A DNA stretch of 64,000 nt from a virus: IMG/VR virus record IMGVR_UViG_3300020195_000410, positions 1 to 64,000 of that record; one strand, given 5' to 3'. The stretch's first letter is position 1. Each line of letters begins with the position of its first letter. The notes below the pieces were generated by a model. The model was given only the letters and a program-made list of their open reading frames with translations. It searched no databases and was not told where the DNA came from. Below, in pieces: positions 34,558 through 43,400 of this stretch. The position numbers and the translations under genes are program-made.

Positions 34558-35232
34558 ATGGCATTGGCAGATTTCAATAGATGGATCGACAACAAAAGGC
34601 TTATTCAAGAAGCTACAGACAACCCGTTGCTTGATATGACGCAGCAAGTGGGTGACAAAGTGTACTTTGGGATTCACGATCTGGACCGTTATTACAAAAC
34701 ACATGGCGGCATTCCATCACTAGAATTTGCTGACATTATGGATAAGTCAGGTGAAATAACTGACACAGATTCTGTAGAATCCGATGTTTATGTTTCTGTA
34801 GCCAAAGATCCATTCCATTTTGGATACCATGCTTTGGAAAACAAGTCACAAAGAGACAAAAGAAAAAAGCGTGGAGAGAATGTCAAAATCCCGGCGAGTT
34901 CTCTGATTGACATCTCTCATTTGATTGATGGAGAACACAAAGTCTGGCTGGTTGTGGATGGTAAGACCAAATACCAATCTGGTCTAATGAAACAGATACG
35001 CAAGAAAGAGATGAAGTCTTACATGGACAAGGAAATCGCCGATACAAATTTTGTACTAGACGATGAAGACAACCCTCTGGATCTGGGCATCGAGGTTGGG
35101 TACAAATTTATGAACAGAGAAGTTGAACCATTCTATCAGTTCAAATCTAGTTTCGACCCAAGTATTCAGAAACACGAGAGTAGCTGGAAATATCACCTTG
35201 ACAGCAAGAAATACGACTACTACCCTGAGTAG
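34558..35232 (+). CDS. Unknown protein, 224 aa
   Basis: Start ATG 34558 (AGAGG upstream; TAAATA at 34532-34537). Begins MALADFNRWIDNKRLIQEA and is rich in charged and aromatic residues. The N-terminal pattern is common in T4-like virion-associated small proteins. Its last 86 bases overlap the cyanophycinase-like gene on the other strand. No function recognised. Confidence 0.65.
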   Translation: MALADFNRWIDNKRLIQEATDNPLLDMTQQVGDKVYFGIHDLDRYYKTHGGIPSLEFADIMDKSGEITDTDSVESDVYVSVAKDPFHFGYHALENKSQRDKRKKRGENVKIPASSLIDISHLIDGEHKVWLVVDGKTKYQSGLMKQIRKKEMKSYMDKEIADTNFVLDDEDNPLDLGIEVGYKFMNREVEPFYQFKSSFDPSIQKHESSWKYHLDSKKYDYYPE

Positions 35233-35935
35233 TCTTGACGATGAAATGGACGCCGCCCTCTCCAATTACGTCAATTTGATTTCTGTGAATACACAAAGCT
35301 GTTGATTCGTCGATGCCGATTCCCTTGAACAAGCCCTTATCTCTGCCTTTATCAAGGAACACATGCAGCCTGCCTTCTCGTTCTCTTTCAGAGTAATGAG
35401 AATCAACCAATGTGTTCCTCAACACTCGTATCTTTAGAAAATCAGATCCGATACAAACACGTTGTTCATTTGGGTTGGCTTCTGCTTCTTCTGATGTTAT
35501 GCCACCATGCTCGGCAGAGAAATAGAATTCTCCAAGGATCATGGCACCAGCACTTGTGCCCAAAATGAGAACACCGCTCTCGTGAGCGGTTTGAAGAACT
35601 TGTGGATTGAATCGAGAGAGATAGTTGTATTGATTGCCGCCATCTATAAAAATGGCACTGATTCCAAGTAGTGAAGCTTCTGTAAGTTGTTCTGGTTGTA
35701 TTACGCCAACTCGTTCGCCCAAGGCAAACAAATCTTTCCACTTTTTGCCAATCTTGTCGTCAGAAGAAACAAGAACAAACTTCCCATCTGGTTTTATGTC
35801 AGCGATCCACTGAATCAAGCCAACAGGCATTGGGCCTCCGCCTACCAATATGATGTCTCCAGCTTCATATTTACGGGTGAATAGTCCCGTAGAAAGCAAA
35901 GACAATAAAAGTAAAGCACATAAAATCTTCTTCAA
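35147..35935 (-). CDS. Secreted peptidase S51 family protein, cyanophycinase-like
   Basis: A 262-residue protein with a clear signal peptide (MKKILCALLLLSLLSTGLF). GTSAGA (126-131, Ser128 nucleophile), FIDGGNQ (97-102), VDSHYSERER and GIDESTAL are the conserved S51 blocks, in cyanophycinase order. Family members cut after Asp or hydrolyse beta-Asp-Arg storage polymer. Export suggests action in the periplasm or outside the cell. A possible role is degrading a host polymer or releasing amino acids. Confidence 0.85.
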   Translation of the reverse strand: MKKILCALLLLSLLSTGLFTRKYEAGDIILVGGGPMPVGLIQWIADIKPDGKFVLVSSDDKIGKKWKDLFALGERVGVIQPEQLTEASLLGISAIFIDGGNQYNYLSRFNPQVLQTAHESGVLILGTSAGAMILGEFYFSAEHGGITSEEAEANPNEQRVCIGSDFLKIRVLRNTLVDSHYSEREREGRLHVFLDKGRDKGLFKGIGIDESTALCIHRNQIDVIGEGGVHFIVKTTQGSSRISCCQGDISSYSRVSEYLGRN

Positions 35936-35946
35936 TAAAGACCTGT

Positions 35947-36432
35947 TTATTGCAGAGGTGGCATCCCTTGCCCCATTGGTTGTGGTTGGGGCATTGCACC
36001 GGGTGGTTGTTGAGGCTGTGCTGGTCCATCTCCGGTCTCTTCAAAATCATCTTGAGAGACTGGCTCGCCAGCTTGCATCTCTGGCCCTTGAAGGTTATTG
36101 ACCTTAACCCCAAGTTTTCCAGAAAGAGTTTGCAAAGATTGAGTGGCGGAAGGAATGATCTCACGCAGATCTCCTTTCTCATCTATCGTCTTTTGGATTG
36201 CAACACCGATCTTCTGAAGTTCTTTCAGATGCTTTTGTTGCTGTTGCTCCCAATGACCATGCAGAATCTTGCGGATATCATTGACAAGCTTCTCCGCAGT
36301 GCGGATGAGATGCCTAGCCCCCATGTTCTGCATATCGTCTTGAAGCTCCTGCATGGGAGTCAAAACGCCAGCTACCTTTCTTCCAAGGTAGCTTTTCTCT
36401 TCATTAAACAAAAATACTTTGAACTTATCCAT
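35947..36432 (-). CDS. Unknown protein with helical core and Gln/Pro/Gly-rich tail, 161 aa
   Basis: Starts MDKFKVFLFNEEKSYLGRKVAGVL, then a coiled region (EQQQQKHLKELQKIGVAIQKTI), then PQQPPGAMPQPQPMGQGMPPLQ. N-terminus and tail style recall the gene at 48677 and the start of the 1177-aa protein, so these may share a virion-targeting or core role. TAAATA (36439-36444, minus sense) is just before the ATG, which overlaps pyrG by 8 bases. Confidence 0.6.
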   Translation of the reverse strand: MDKFKVFLFNEEKSYLGRKVAGVLTPMQELQDDMQNMGARHLIRTAEKLVNDIRKILHGHWEQQQQKHLKELQKIGVAIQKTIDEKGDLREIIPSATQSLQTLSGKLGVKVNNLQGPEMQAGEPVSQDDFEETGDGPAQPQQPPGAMPQPQPMGQGMPPLQ

Positions 36433-38041
36433 TGTCTTTATTTAGCTGCTCCGCCGCAGCTTTTATCAACCCATTGAATAATGGGGCTGGATCTCCCAGA
36501 CGACTCTTAAATTCTGGATGTGCTTGCGTCCCCACAAAGTACGGGTGGATATCACGCTTAAGCTCCATCATCTCGACCAGTTGTGTTTGTGGGTTCCTCC
36601 CAGACACAACAAAACCCTTCTCGGCATAACCGGCGATGAATTTATCATTCACTTCCAGTCGATGCCTGTGACGCTCACTGATCAACTTCTTTTTGTAAAG
36701 CTCACGAACGAGCGAATCCTTTTCCAATTCGCAGTCATAAGCCCCAAGACGCATAGTAGCAGACTTCTTGATGTTCGCTGTTTGGCCTTGGACGAAATGA
36801 ATGACTGGGATTTCACATTTTCCATCGAATTCCTGACTTGTTGCACCGTTAAGGTCCATGACATTTCTGGCGAATTCAATCACAGCACATTGTAGGCCGA
36901 GACAAATGCCAAGGAATGGCACCTTATTCTCTCTACAATAGCGAATGGCTTGAATTTTTCCTTCAACTCCACGAGAGTCGAATCCGCCCGGAACAATTAC
37001 TCCAGAGACATCTTCCAGATGTTTTGTGCCTTCCGCTTCGATGTCTTTGACAGACACCCATTTGATGGATAACTTGACGTTGTTCTCTACAGCGGCGTGC
37101 GTGAGAGCTTCCTTAAGAGAGATGTATGCCTCATCACAGTTCTCATATTTGCCAACGATCCCAATCGTTACGTGCGGCAAATCATGCCCATTGACGTACT
37201 TCTCAACAAGATCACGGAACTTGTGGATTCGCACGCCTCGACGGACTAGATGGAACCGGTCGGCGACCAGATCGTCAATGTGCCTTTCATAGAATTCGAT
37301 GGGCACTTGATAGATTGTTTGTACGTCAGGGGCCTCAAATACAGCAGCCCTTGGAACTCCACACATCTTAGAAACTTTGTCCAAGATGTGGTTGGGGATC
37401 TCTCTGTCACATCGACAGAGCAACATTTCTGGGGTCAACCCATCATGTCTTAAACAACGGATCGCATTTTGCAGAGGCTTTGTCTTGAATTCTTTAACAG
37501 TGTTGTTCCAGATGACGGGAGCCACCATCACGATCATCACGTCATCTGGACAACGATGTTTGAATTGGCTAATTGCTTCATAGAAGCAACCGCTTTCAAA
37601 GTCTCCGACTGTACCGCCAATTTCGGCGATCACGATATCAACGTCTTTGCCGATCTCATCCAGACGGGCTTGAATTTTGTCTGTAACATGAGGAACGATT
37701 TGAACCGTGTCCCCAAGGAACTTGCCTTGTTCTTCTTCCTGAAGAATCTCTTTGTAGAGAGTTCCACTTGTGAAGATGTTCATTTTGGAGACGGTGATTC
37801 CGGCCAGACGTTCATAATGGCCAAGATCGAGATCTGTTTCCGAACCATCATCACACAGAAACACTTCTCCGTGTTGACGGGGGTTCATGGTCCCTGCATT
37901 TACATTGAGGTACGGATCACACTTGATTAAAGTGACGTTCGCCCCTCGCATTTTCAAGAGAAGCCCCAGAGAAGCGGCACTGATTCCCTTGCCGGTTCCG
38001 CTGTAAACGCCGCCCACTACCACAATATACTTGCAAGACAT
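36425..38041 (-). CDS. pyrG: CTP synthase
   Basis: A 538-residue, full-length enzyme (E. coli 545). N-terminal synthetase: GGVYSGTGKGISAASLGLLLK, DPYLNVNAGTMNPRQHGEVF. C-terminal class I amidotransferase: GICLGLQCAVIEFARN with the catalytic Cys and HPEF with the catalytic His. It converts UTP to CTP using glutamine, boosting pyrimidine supply with the ribonucleotide reductase next door. ATAAATAA (38063-38068) lies about 22 bases before the ATG and AAGGAC is the ribosome site. Confidence 0.96.
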   Translation of the reverse strand: MSCKYIVVVGGVYSGTGKGISAASLGLLLKMRGANVTLIKCDPYLNVNAGTMNPRQHGEVFLCDDGSETDLDLGHYERLAGITVSKMNIFTSGTLYKEILQEEEQGKFLGDTVQIVPHVTDKIQARLDEIGKDVDIVIAEIGGTVGDFESGCFYEAISQFKHRCPDDVMIVMVAPVIWNNTVKEFKTKPLQNAIRCLRHDGLTPEMLLCRCDREIPNHILDKVSKMCGVPRAAVFEAPDVQTIYQVPIEFYERHIDDLVADRFHLVRRGVRIHKFRDLVEKYVNGHDLPHVTIGIVGKYENCDEAYISLKEALTHAAVENNVKLSIKWVSVKDIEAEGTKHLEDVSGVIVPGGFDSRGVEGKIQAIRYCRENKVPFLGICLGLQCAVIEFARNVMDLNGATSQEFDGKCEIPVIHFVQGQTANIKKSATMRLGAYDCELEKDSLVRELYKKKLISERHRHRLEVNDKFIAGYAEKGFVVSGRNPQTQLVEMMELKRDIHPYFVGTQAHPEFKSRLGDPAPLFNGLIKAAAEQLNKDNG

Positions 38042-38081
38042 TTCTAGTCCTTTCGATGGAATTATTTATCCATCTCAAGCA

Positions 38082-38282
38082 TTAGTTCTTCTTGATTTGG
38101 AACCTAATTCCGTGAAACACTGTCATTAACCAAATTACCGCAGCCCATGTCTGAAAATTGATTGGAATTTGCATTCCAAAAAGTGTATTCAGACTCCAGA
38201 TCGTGAACATTGGCCCCAGAAAAATCAATGCCACCAGCAGCAGCAAGAGCACTAAGACAACAATAATTTTGGTTGAGTCCAT
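38082..38282 (-). CDS. Small membrane protein, 66 aa
   Basis: Two hydrophobic segments (IIVVLVLLLLLVALIFLG and TWAAVIWLMTVFHGI) with a basic C-terminus. The ribosome site GGAG lies inside the 3' arm of the hairpin at 38289-38321, so its translation may be masked on read-through messages. Function unknown. Confidence 0.6.
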   Translation of the reverse strand: MDSTKIIVVLVLLLLLVALIFLGPMFTIWSLNTLFGMQIPINFQTWAAVIWLMTVFHGIRFQIKKN

Positions 38283-38288
38283 CGAGGT

Positions 38289-38321
38289 CCATCTCCGTTA
38301 AGAACATCCTAACGGAGATGG
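38289..38321 (-). promoter_or_regulatory. Hairpin covering the ribosome site of the small membrane protein
   Basis: CCATCTCCGTTA (38289-38300) pairs with TAACGGAGATGG (38310-38321) around a 9-base loop. On the minus-strand RNA the 3' arm contains GGAGATGG just before the membrane protein ATG. It also follows the reductase stop. Confidence 0.6.
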
Positions 38322-38337
38322 AATCGAATGGTCAAGA

Positions 38338-39375
38338 TCAAGCGTAACTCAGGTGACACGAACCACCGGCACATGCGGATTCGAGAGTTGCGTTCTTGGT
38401 GTTATCTTCTTCTTCAATCATCGTCGTGAAATCGACATCCACGTATTCTCTCTTGAGATCACACCAGTATTTCCAGTTGTTCACATCCTTCAGACAGTAT
38501 GTCATCTTGCGAACATCGTCCTCGAAATACCGCTCGGCAAACTGCTTGGCCCGACGCACCCAGTCAGCTTTCTGACTGTATTCAACAAGATCACGATCAT
38601 ACTTCTGAGATTCTTGAAGATTGATCATGCCTGTTGTCTTAGGAGGCACAGGCTCAACGACTGGTTCCCCTTGTCCGAGAGCCGCATCACAAGCCTTCCA
38701 GAGATTATCTCCAAAAGCGTGAAGACCATCAACGATCAATCCAGACGCCATGACCGAACCATCCCCATACATGGAGACAAGTTCCTTTGGTGTGTAGATG
38801 GCCGTGAACGGAGCCTGCGGATAATCCTTGTCGCCAGAGATCGGTAACAAGCTGATTCCACAGAACCATTGACGATTCTCGTAGATGTAATCTGTGACAG
38901 CATCCCATTCATCGTCACGTACAGAGATTGTGTTAGACACATTGTGAACCAACCAATCATGAACGCAACGATCTTTACGTGTGCCAGCCGCCACCCAGTT
39001 TTGTTGTGTAAGCTTTACACAATCCAACAAAGTGATGGCGTCGATATCGTTCTTTGTCTTCGCTCCCTTTGGAACGTCGATACAGAAGGCAATGACTTCA
39101 TCTGTCCCATTGACATTCCAAACAGATTTCTCGACAGCGAGTGGATTGAACCGCTTGAAGTGTCGCATTGGTGGCTCAAGATGATTGGCTTGAGACCGTC
39201 GAATGTACCGCATGGCGTGATGAGGATGAATTCCAGACGCTGTACCGAGAATACATGATGTTGTGTTGTGAGATATCACACCATTTGCCAACTGATAAGT
39301 ATGTGTTTTTTCGGTTTCTATATCTAAAGTTAAACATTTGTCTTTGGATAAAATCGGCTTATTTGTTACTTTAAT
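38338..39375 (-). CDS. nrdJ: Ribonucleotide reductase, C-terminal part behind a split-intein C half
   Basis: The frame opens at ATT 39373-39375 directly after a TAA; no ATG, GTG or TTG lies upstream of the intein motifs. The first 37 residues are an intein C half (KVTNKPILSKDK..., ending QLANGVISHN). From 39264 the extein reads TTSCILGTASGIHPHHAMRYIRR and continues to a C-terminal CAGGSC redox pair. Joined after KPAG of the N part it restores the class II reductase motif KPAGTTS. GGAGG upstream sits 6 bases before ATT. A TTG at 39291 would give an intact extein tail but no splicing. Confidence 0.85.
   Translation of the reverse strand: MKVTNKPILSKDKCLTLDIETEKTHTYQLANGVISHNTTSCILGTASGIHPHHAMRYIRRSQANHLEPPMRHFKRFNPLAVEKSVWNVNGTDEVIAFCIDVPKGAKTKNDIDAITLLDCVKLTQQNWVAAGTRKDRCVHDWLVHNVSNTISVRDDEWDAVTDYIYENRQWFCGISLLPISGDKDYPQAPFTAIYTPKELVSMYGDGSVMASGLIVDGLHAFGDNLWKACDAALGQGEPVVEPVPPKTTGMINLQESQKYDRDLVEYSQKADWVRRAKQFAERYFEDDVRKMTYCLKDVNNWKYWCDLKREYVDVDFTTMIEEEDNTKNATLESACAGGSCHLSYA
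39265..39375 (-). other. Split intein, C-terminal half (37 aa)
   Basis: The half has the block F pattern LTLDIETEKTHTYQLANG and block G VISHN, with Thr as the first extein residue. Length and layout match C halves of natural split inteins such as Npu DnaE (36 aa). Confidence 0.85.
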
Positions 39376-40417
39376 TTAATGCCTCCTTGATGTTAAAATT
39401 ATTTTTTTTAATTTCGTTTTCCCACAACACAACCACATTGTAGCCTTGAGATTGTATGTTCTCTGTACGAATCTTGTCTTTTTCCCATTTTTCTTGAGCT
39501 GTCATGTGCAGTGTTTTGTTATATTCTGTTGAACTCCAGTTGATCGGATTGCAATGCCAATAGTCTCCAAAAACTTCTATAACTAAATTTTCGCTAGGAA
39601 CAAAAATATCCACCACATATCTTCCCAAAGTATGGGCACTTTGAGAATCTTTGTATATTTTTAAAACACTGGAAAATATTTGGTTTTCTAATTTAGAGAC
39701 ATTTGTTCCTCTAGTTGCAGAAATTCTTTTTGAGTTAAAGTTTCTGTAGCGATCATTGCCTTCTTTGTCGCCGTATTTTTTTATAAAATAATTCAAGTCT
39801 CTTGTTTGTAATCCAGAAATTATTTTTTTTGATTCATCTTCAGAAAATCCTTTCTTAATCCAATAAGAAGATTTCCAATGAGTAACTCGATTTTCTATCA
39901 TTTCATTATATTTTTTATTGCCTAAATTTTCTCCATATTTACTTATGCAGTTGTCCAATGTTAGAGCAGATTTTTTTGAATGAGTGTTCCTGATTTCATT
40001 TATTTCTTTTTCAGAGAACCCGTTCATAGCAAGACTTTCAACTGACACCGATAGTTTTTTATTCTTTTCAAAATACTTCGCACTACCGTCAGTTTCTCCG
40101 TATCGCTCTATAAATCCTGCTAATGTGTTCTTGCGACGATCATTTTCTAATCTTTGTTCATATCTCTGACGACCATTTTCCTCTCCGTATTTTCTTATAA
40201 GAAAATTCAAACCACGATCTTTGTTTGGTTTTATGTCATCTACACTGTATGATTCACTAAGAAATTGTAAATAAAATTCCCAGCACGGGCCACGATCTTG
40301 TCTGCCAAAAACTTCTTCTTTAAATGTCTTTCTAGCTTTTTGCATTTCTCGTTTGGACTTAAATGGAAGGTCCAATTCAAATTCATTTACTGTGTCTTTT
40401 GCCAATACAACCTTCAT
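39371..40417 (-). CDS. Free-standing Vsr-like homing endonuclease between the split-intein halves
   Basis: 348 residues from ATG 40417 (AGGTGG upstream). Four copies of an (F/L)I.(K/R)YG(E/D)..G...Y unit (about residues 75-240) look like DNA-binding repeats. The C-terminal domain VVDIFVPSENLVIEVFGDYWHCNP ... WEKDKIRTENIQSQGYNVVVLWENEI is the very-short-patch-repair-like nuclease fold (EDxHD type). Dassa and colleagues described this family in fractured genes with split inteins from environmental DNA. Its stop overlaps the start of the intein C half. A/T-rich relative to its surroundings. Confidence 0.88.
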   Translation of the reverse strand: MKVVLAKDTVNEFELDLPFKSKREMQKARKTFKEEVFGRQDRGPCWEFYLQFLSESYSVDDIKPNKDRGLNFLIRKYGEENGRQRYEQRLENDRRKNTLAGFIERYGETDGSAKYFEKNKKLSVSVESLAMNGFSEKEINEIRNTHSKKSALTLDNCISKYGENLGNKKYNEMIENRVTHWKSSYWIKKGFSEDESKKIISGLQTRDLNYFIKKYGDKEGNDRYRNFNSKRISATRGTNVSKLENQIFSSVLKIYKDSQSAHTLGRYVVDIFVPSENLVIEVFGDYWHCNPINWSSTEYNKTLHMTAQEKWEKDKIRTENIQSQGYNVVVLWENEIKKNNFNIKEALN

Positions 40418-40424
40418 ATAACCA

Positions 40425-40465
40425 CCTGTGTTAAACCATATACGATATATATGGTTTAACACAGG
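40425..40465. repeat. Near-perfect 18-bp inverted repeat masking the endonuclease ribosome site
   Basis: CCTGTGTTAAACCATATA (40425-40442), loop CGA, and TATATATGGTTTAACACAGG (40446-40465). On the minus RNA the downstream arm includes the AGG of the endonuclease ribosome site. The centre contains TATATAT, a late-promoter-like box that would start a transcript lacking the upstream arm. Confidence 0.8.
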
Positions 40466-40479
40466 TTTTTCAAATAAAT

Positions 40480-43400
40480 CTAATAAGAGAGGATATCATC
40501 ACCTTCGCTTAGTTCGTCTGCTCTTTTCCAAGTTTCATCAGTTAATTTAAACTTGTGCCAAGGTGTGCATTTGACAACAGATCCATCATCCAATGGTATT
40601 TCATAAGTTTGAATTTCTCCATTTACATACAATCTTGTAACATTTTCTATTTCATTGTTTTCGTTTAAAATCAAAAGAGGTTTTTTTAATTCCAGCCATT
40701 CTTTATTCATGTTTTTAATTTCATCAAACGAATATCCTTGGTCTTCAAATATTTCCAAAAGTGTAAATGAGCCTTCAGATGTTTTTATTTTTGTGTTGAA
40801 TTCAAGACATCCTGCTGGCTTAACACATGTGGCACGGGCCGTTGGATTGATGCCGATCTTCAGGGCAATCTCTTCATTGACATCCAAGATCAGTTTGGCC
40901 ATCTTCTGTTGAAGATGTGAATCAAACAGAACGCCGGGATTATCCATCATCCCCGTGATGGAGACGCCTAACAATGCTTCACGGCAGAGAATCTTTCTGG
41001 TTGTTGGTCCGAGATAATCCAGATCAACATATCCAGCTTGACATGTACCAATGATCGCAGCAGCCTTGGATGCAACTGCGTAATCTTCTTCGCTCTTGCA
41101 GTAACGCCCATTGATCTCACAGAGATTGCACGCTTCCCAGCCTGTGGCTCCAGTCTCAATATCGACAGGATACAAACCGATTTCAACGCAATTATGTGCA
41201 TACACGCCATTTGCATCAAACGCATGAACTTCATCAATTGTGCAATCGTAAACTGGCAAACGACCTATCAGTTTTTTGTTGATTATCTTGTCTGTGAATT
41301 TGGATCGGTTTGGAGTTCTAGCATATCCATCAACAATTTGTTGAATTTTTTGTATCTTATCTTTGTTTCGAATTGGAATCATTTTTTGAAATTCTTGGAT
41401 ATTATCACAAGAAATACACAATTCATGAGTTGCTTGACAATGATACAACTTCATTCCACCTTGACCATCAGGCATAAGGCGATCACCTTCTGGATAACGA
41501 TCATTATAAATTTTGGAAAACACTCCAAAACTATTAAGAATGATTTGTAGGTTTTTAAGGTTGTTTTTGTTTATTGATGTTATTCTTAAAGAACAGCCTT
41601 TTTGATGATTTACACAGACTGTGCCATCGGCATCGAAATAGCCTGCCACCAATCCGGCCAAATACCGCCAATCACCAGCCAGTGCTTTTACGTCAAGATG
41701 TTTGCCGTCTTTAAGGCAATTTTTAGACTCAGCAAATTTACTTAACTGTGTAGATTGTAAACAACTATAAACAGAAGAATTTTCTTGTGCGTCCTTATGG
41801 TGTGGCGATCTCCATCCTGCGTTTTCCAACAAAGACAAAGCATCAGACCGATATTCTTCTCTGTTTTCTCCCCACCACTTCATCTCAGATGTGTTATCGA
41901 CTAGATTTCCATCAGAAAGTAAATGCCCTAAACAATAGCCCCTTGCAAAGCTCTCTCGATCTGCTTCAAGCCATTTAACCTTTCGCTCTGTACTTGCACG
42001 CCATTCACCAGAACGATGGTTATGAATCACCACGTCGTCTTCAAATGTAATATCTCCAGATTCCTTCCACCCATCAGTTGTTAACAACTTGTGGTTTGTC
42101 GTCAATTTAAGAGTTCTTCCTGAATCAAACTCTAATTCAATTACATCTTTTACATCAGTTTTCCAAAAACCATTTATTGATGATTTGTGTGGTTTTCCAT
42201 CTACTAAAGCAATGAATTGTTTAGAAATCAAATTCTCTACTAATTGAAGTCCGTCGTGAGTTGATACAACTGTATCAGCCGTAACGCATGGATTTACCAC
42301 GAGTTCTGTGCTATCTGACCAGACGAATCCGGGTTCTCCGAACTCACGAACGTAGCCCATCAACTTCTGGAAATCTTCCTTGCTGGTCTTGCCACGCAAT
42401 AGAAGTGCTGAGTTGTTTGAACGACCACGCTGTGGGTTCTCAATGAACCAATTGCCGATCTTGGCTGTAGCCATCTCTTCATCATCTGGAGAGAACAAGC
42501 AGATTGTGGCCGAACGACGGACGCCGCCAGACAACACGGCATCTGAAGCGTGCATCACGATGTCGTATGCGTCAATTGGACGCAGGGCCTTCTGGCCATT
42601 CATGACACACTTGTTGAGTACATCACGAATCTTCTCCAATGCTCTCATCAACGGTTTTGGGCCGGGAGCCTTGCCAGATGATGAACCCAATGGAGCACCT
42701 TCCGGTCGGATCAAACTGTAATCGAACACAACTTCTGTGCCTTGGTATTCTGGAAACTCTCCGTCCTCAAAATACGCACTCAACAGGACGCCGAGAGAAT
42801 CAGACCAACCCTCAATGGAGTCTGGAATGATGTATACCTTCTTTGTTGTTTGAGATGTTTCTTTTGCCCAAATAGAATCAAATTTTGGCAATTTTGCAAT
42901 GTGATGCTTCTGTACAGAGAAGCCAGTCCCGCAACCGCACAACAATAACCAAAAACACTCTTGAAAGAATCTCGATCGATCACAATATGATGCAATACAA
43001 TTTCCAGTCGGTAATCCAAACGGCAACATGAATGATTGATCATCTTCAACTTCAAGACACCAAACAGAATCAACACGAGAATGTTCGATACTTTCAACAC
43101 GGAATGACTTTGCTGTCTTGCCAAATGCCGTGACGATATTGAATTTAATTGTTATATCTGATCGGAAGCCAAAGTTTGTTTCTTGTCCTGTCAGATCTGT
43201 TTCGGAAACGATATAAACTCCAGCAATTGGAAAACATTTCCTGATGAAATCTACAGATTTCTGCCCAGTAGCTTGGATTGAATCATAAGGCGACAATTTG
43301 CCATGTGATGCACCAACTTTATAACTACGACTCTTTGTCCCATCTGCGGTTAAATAACCACTCACAAACGCTCGTATCATCTCTGGAGAGTCAACGCTTG

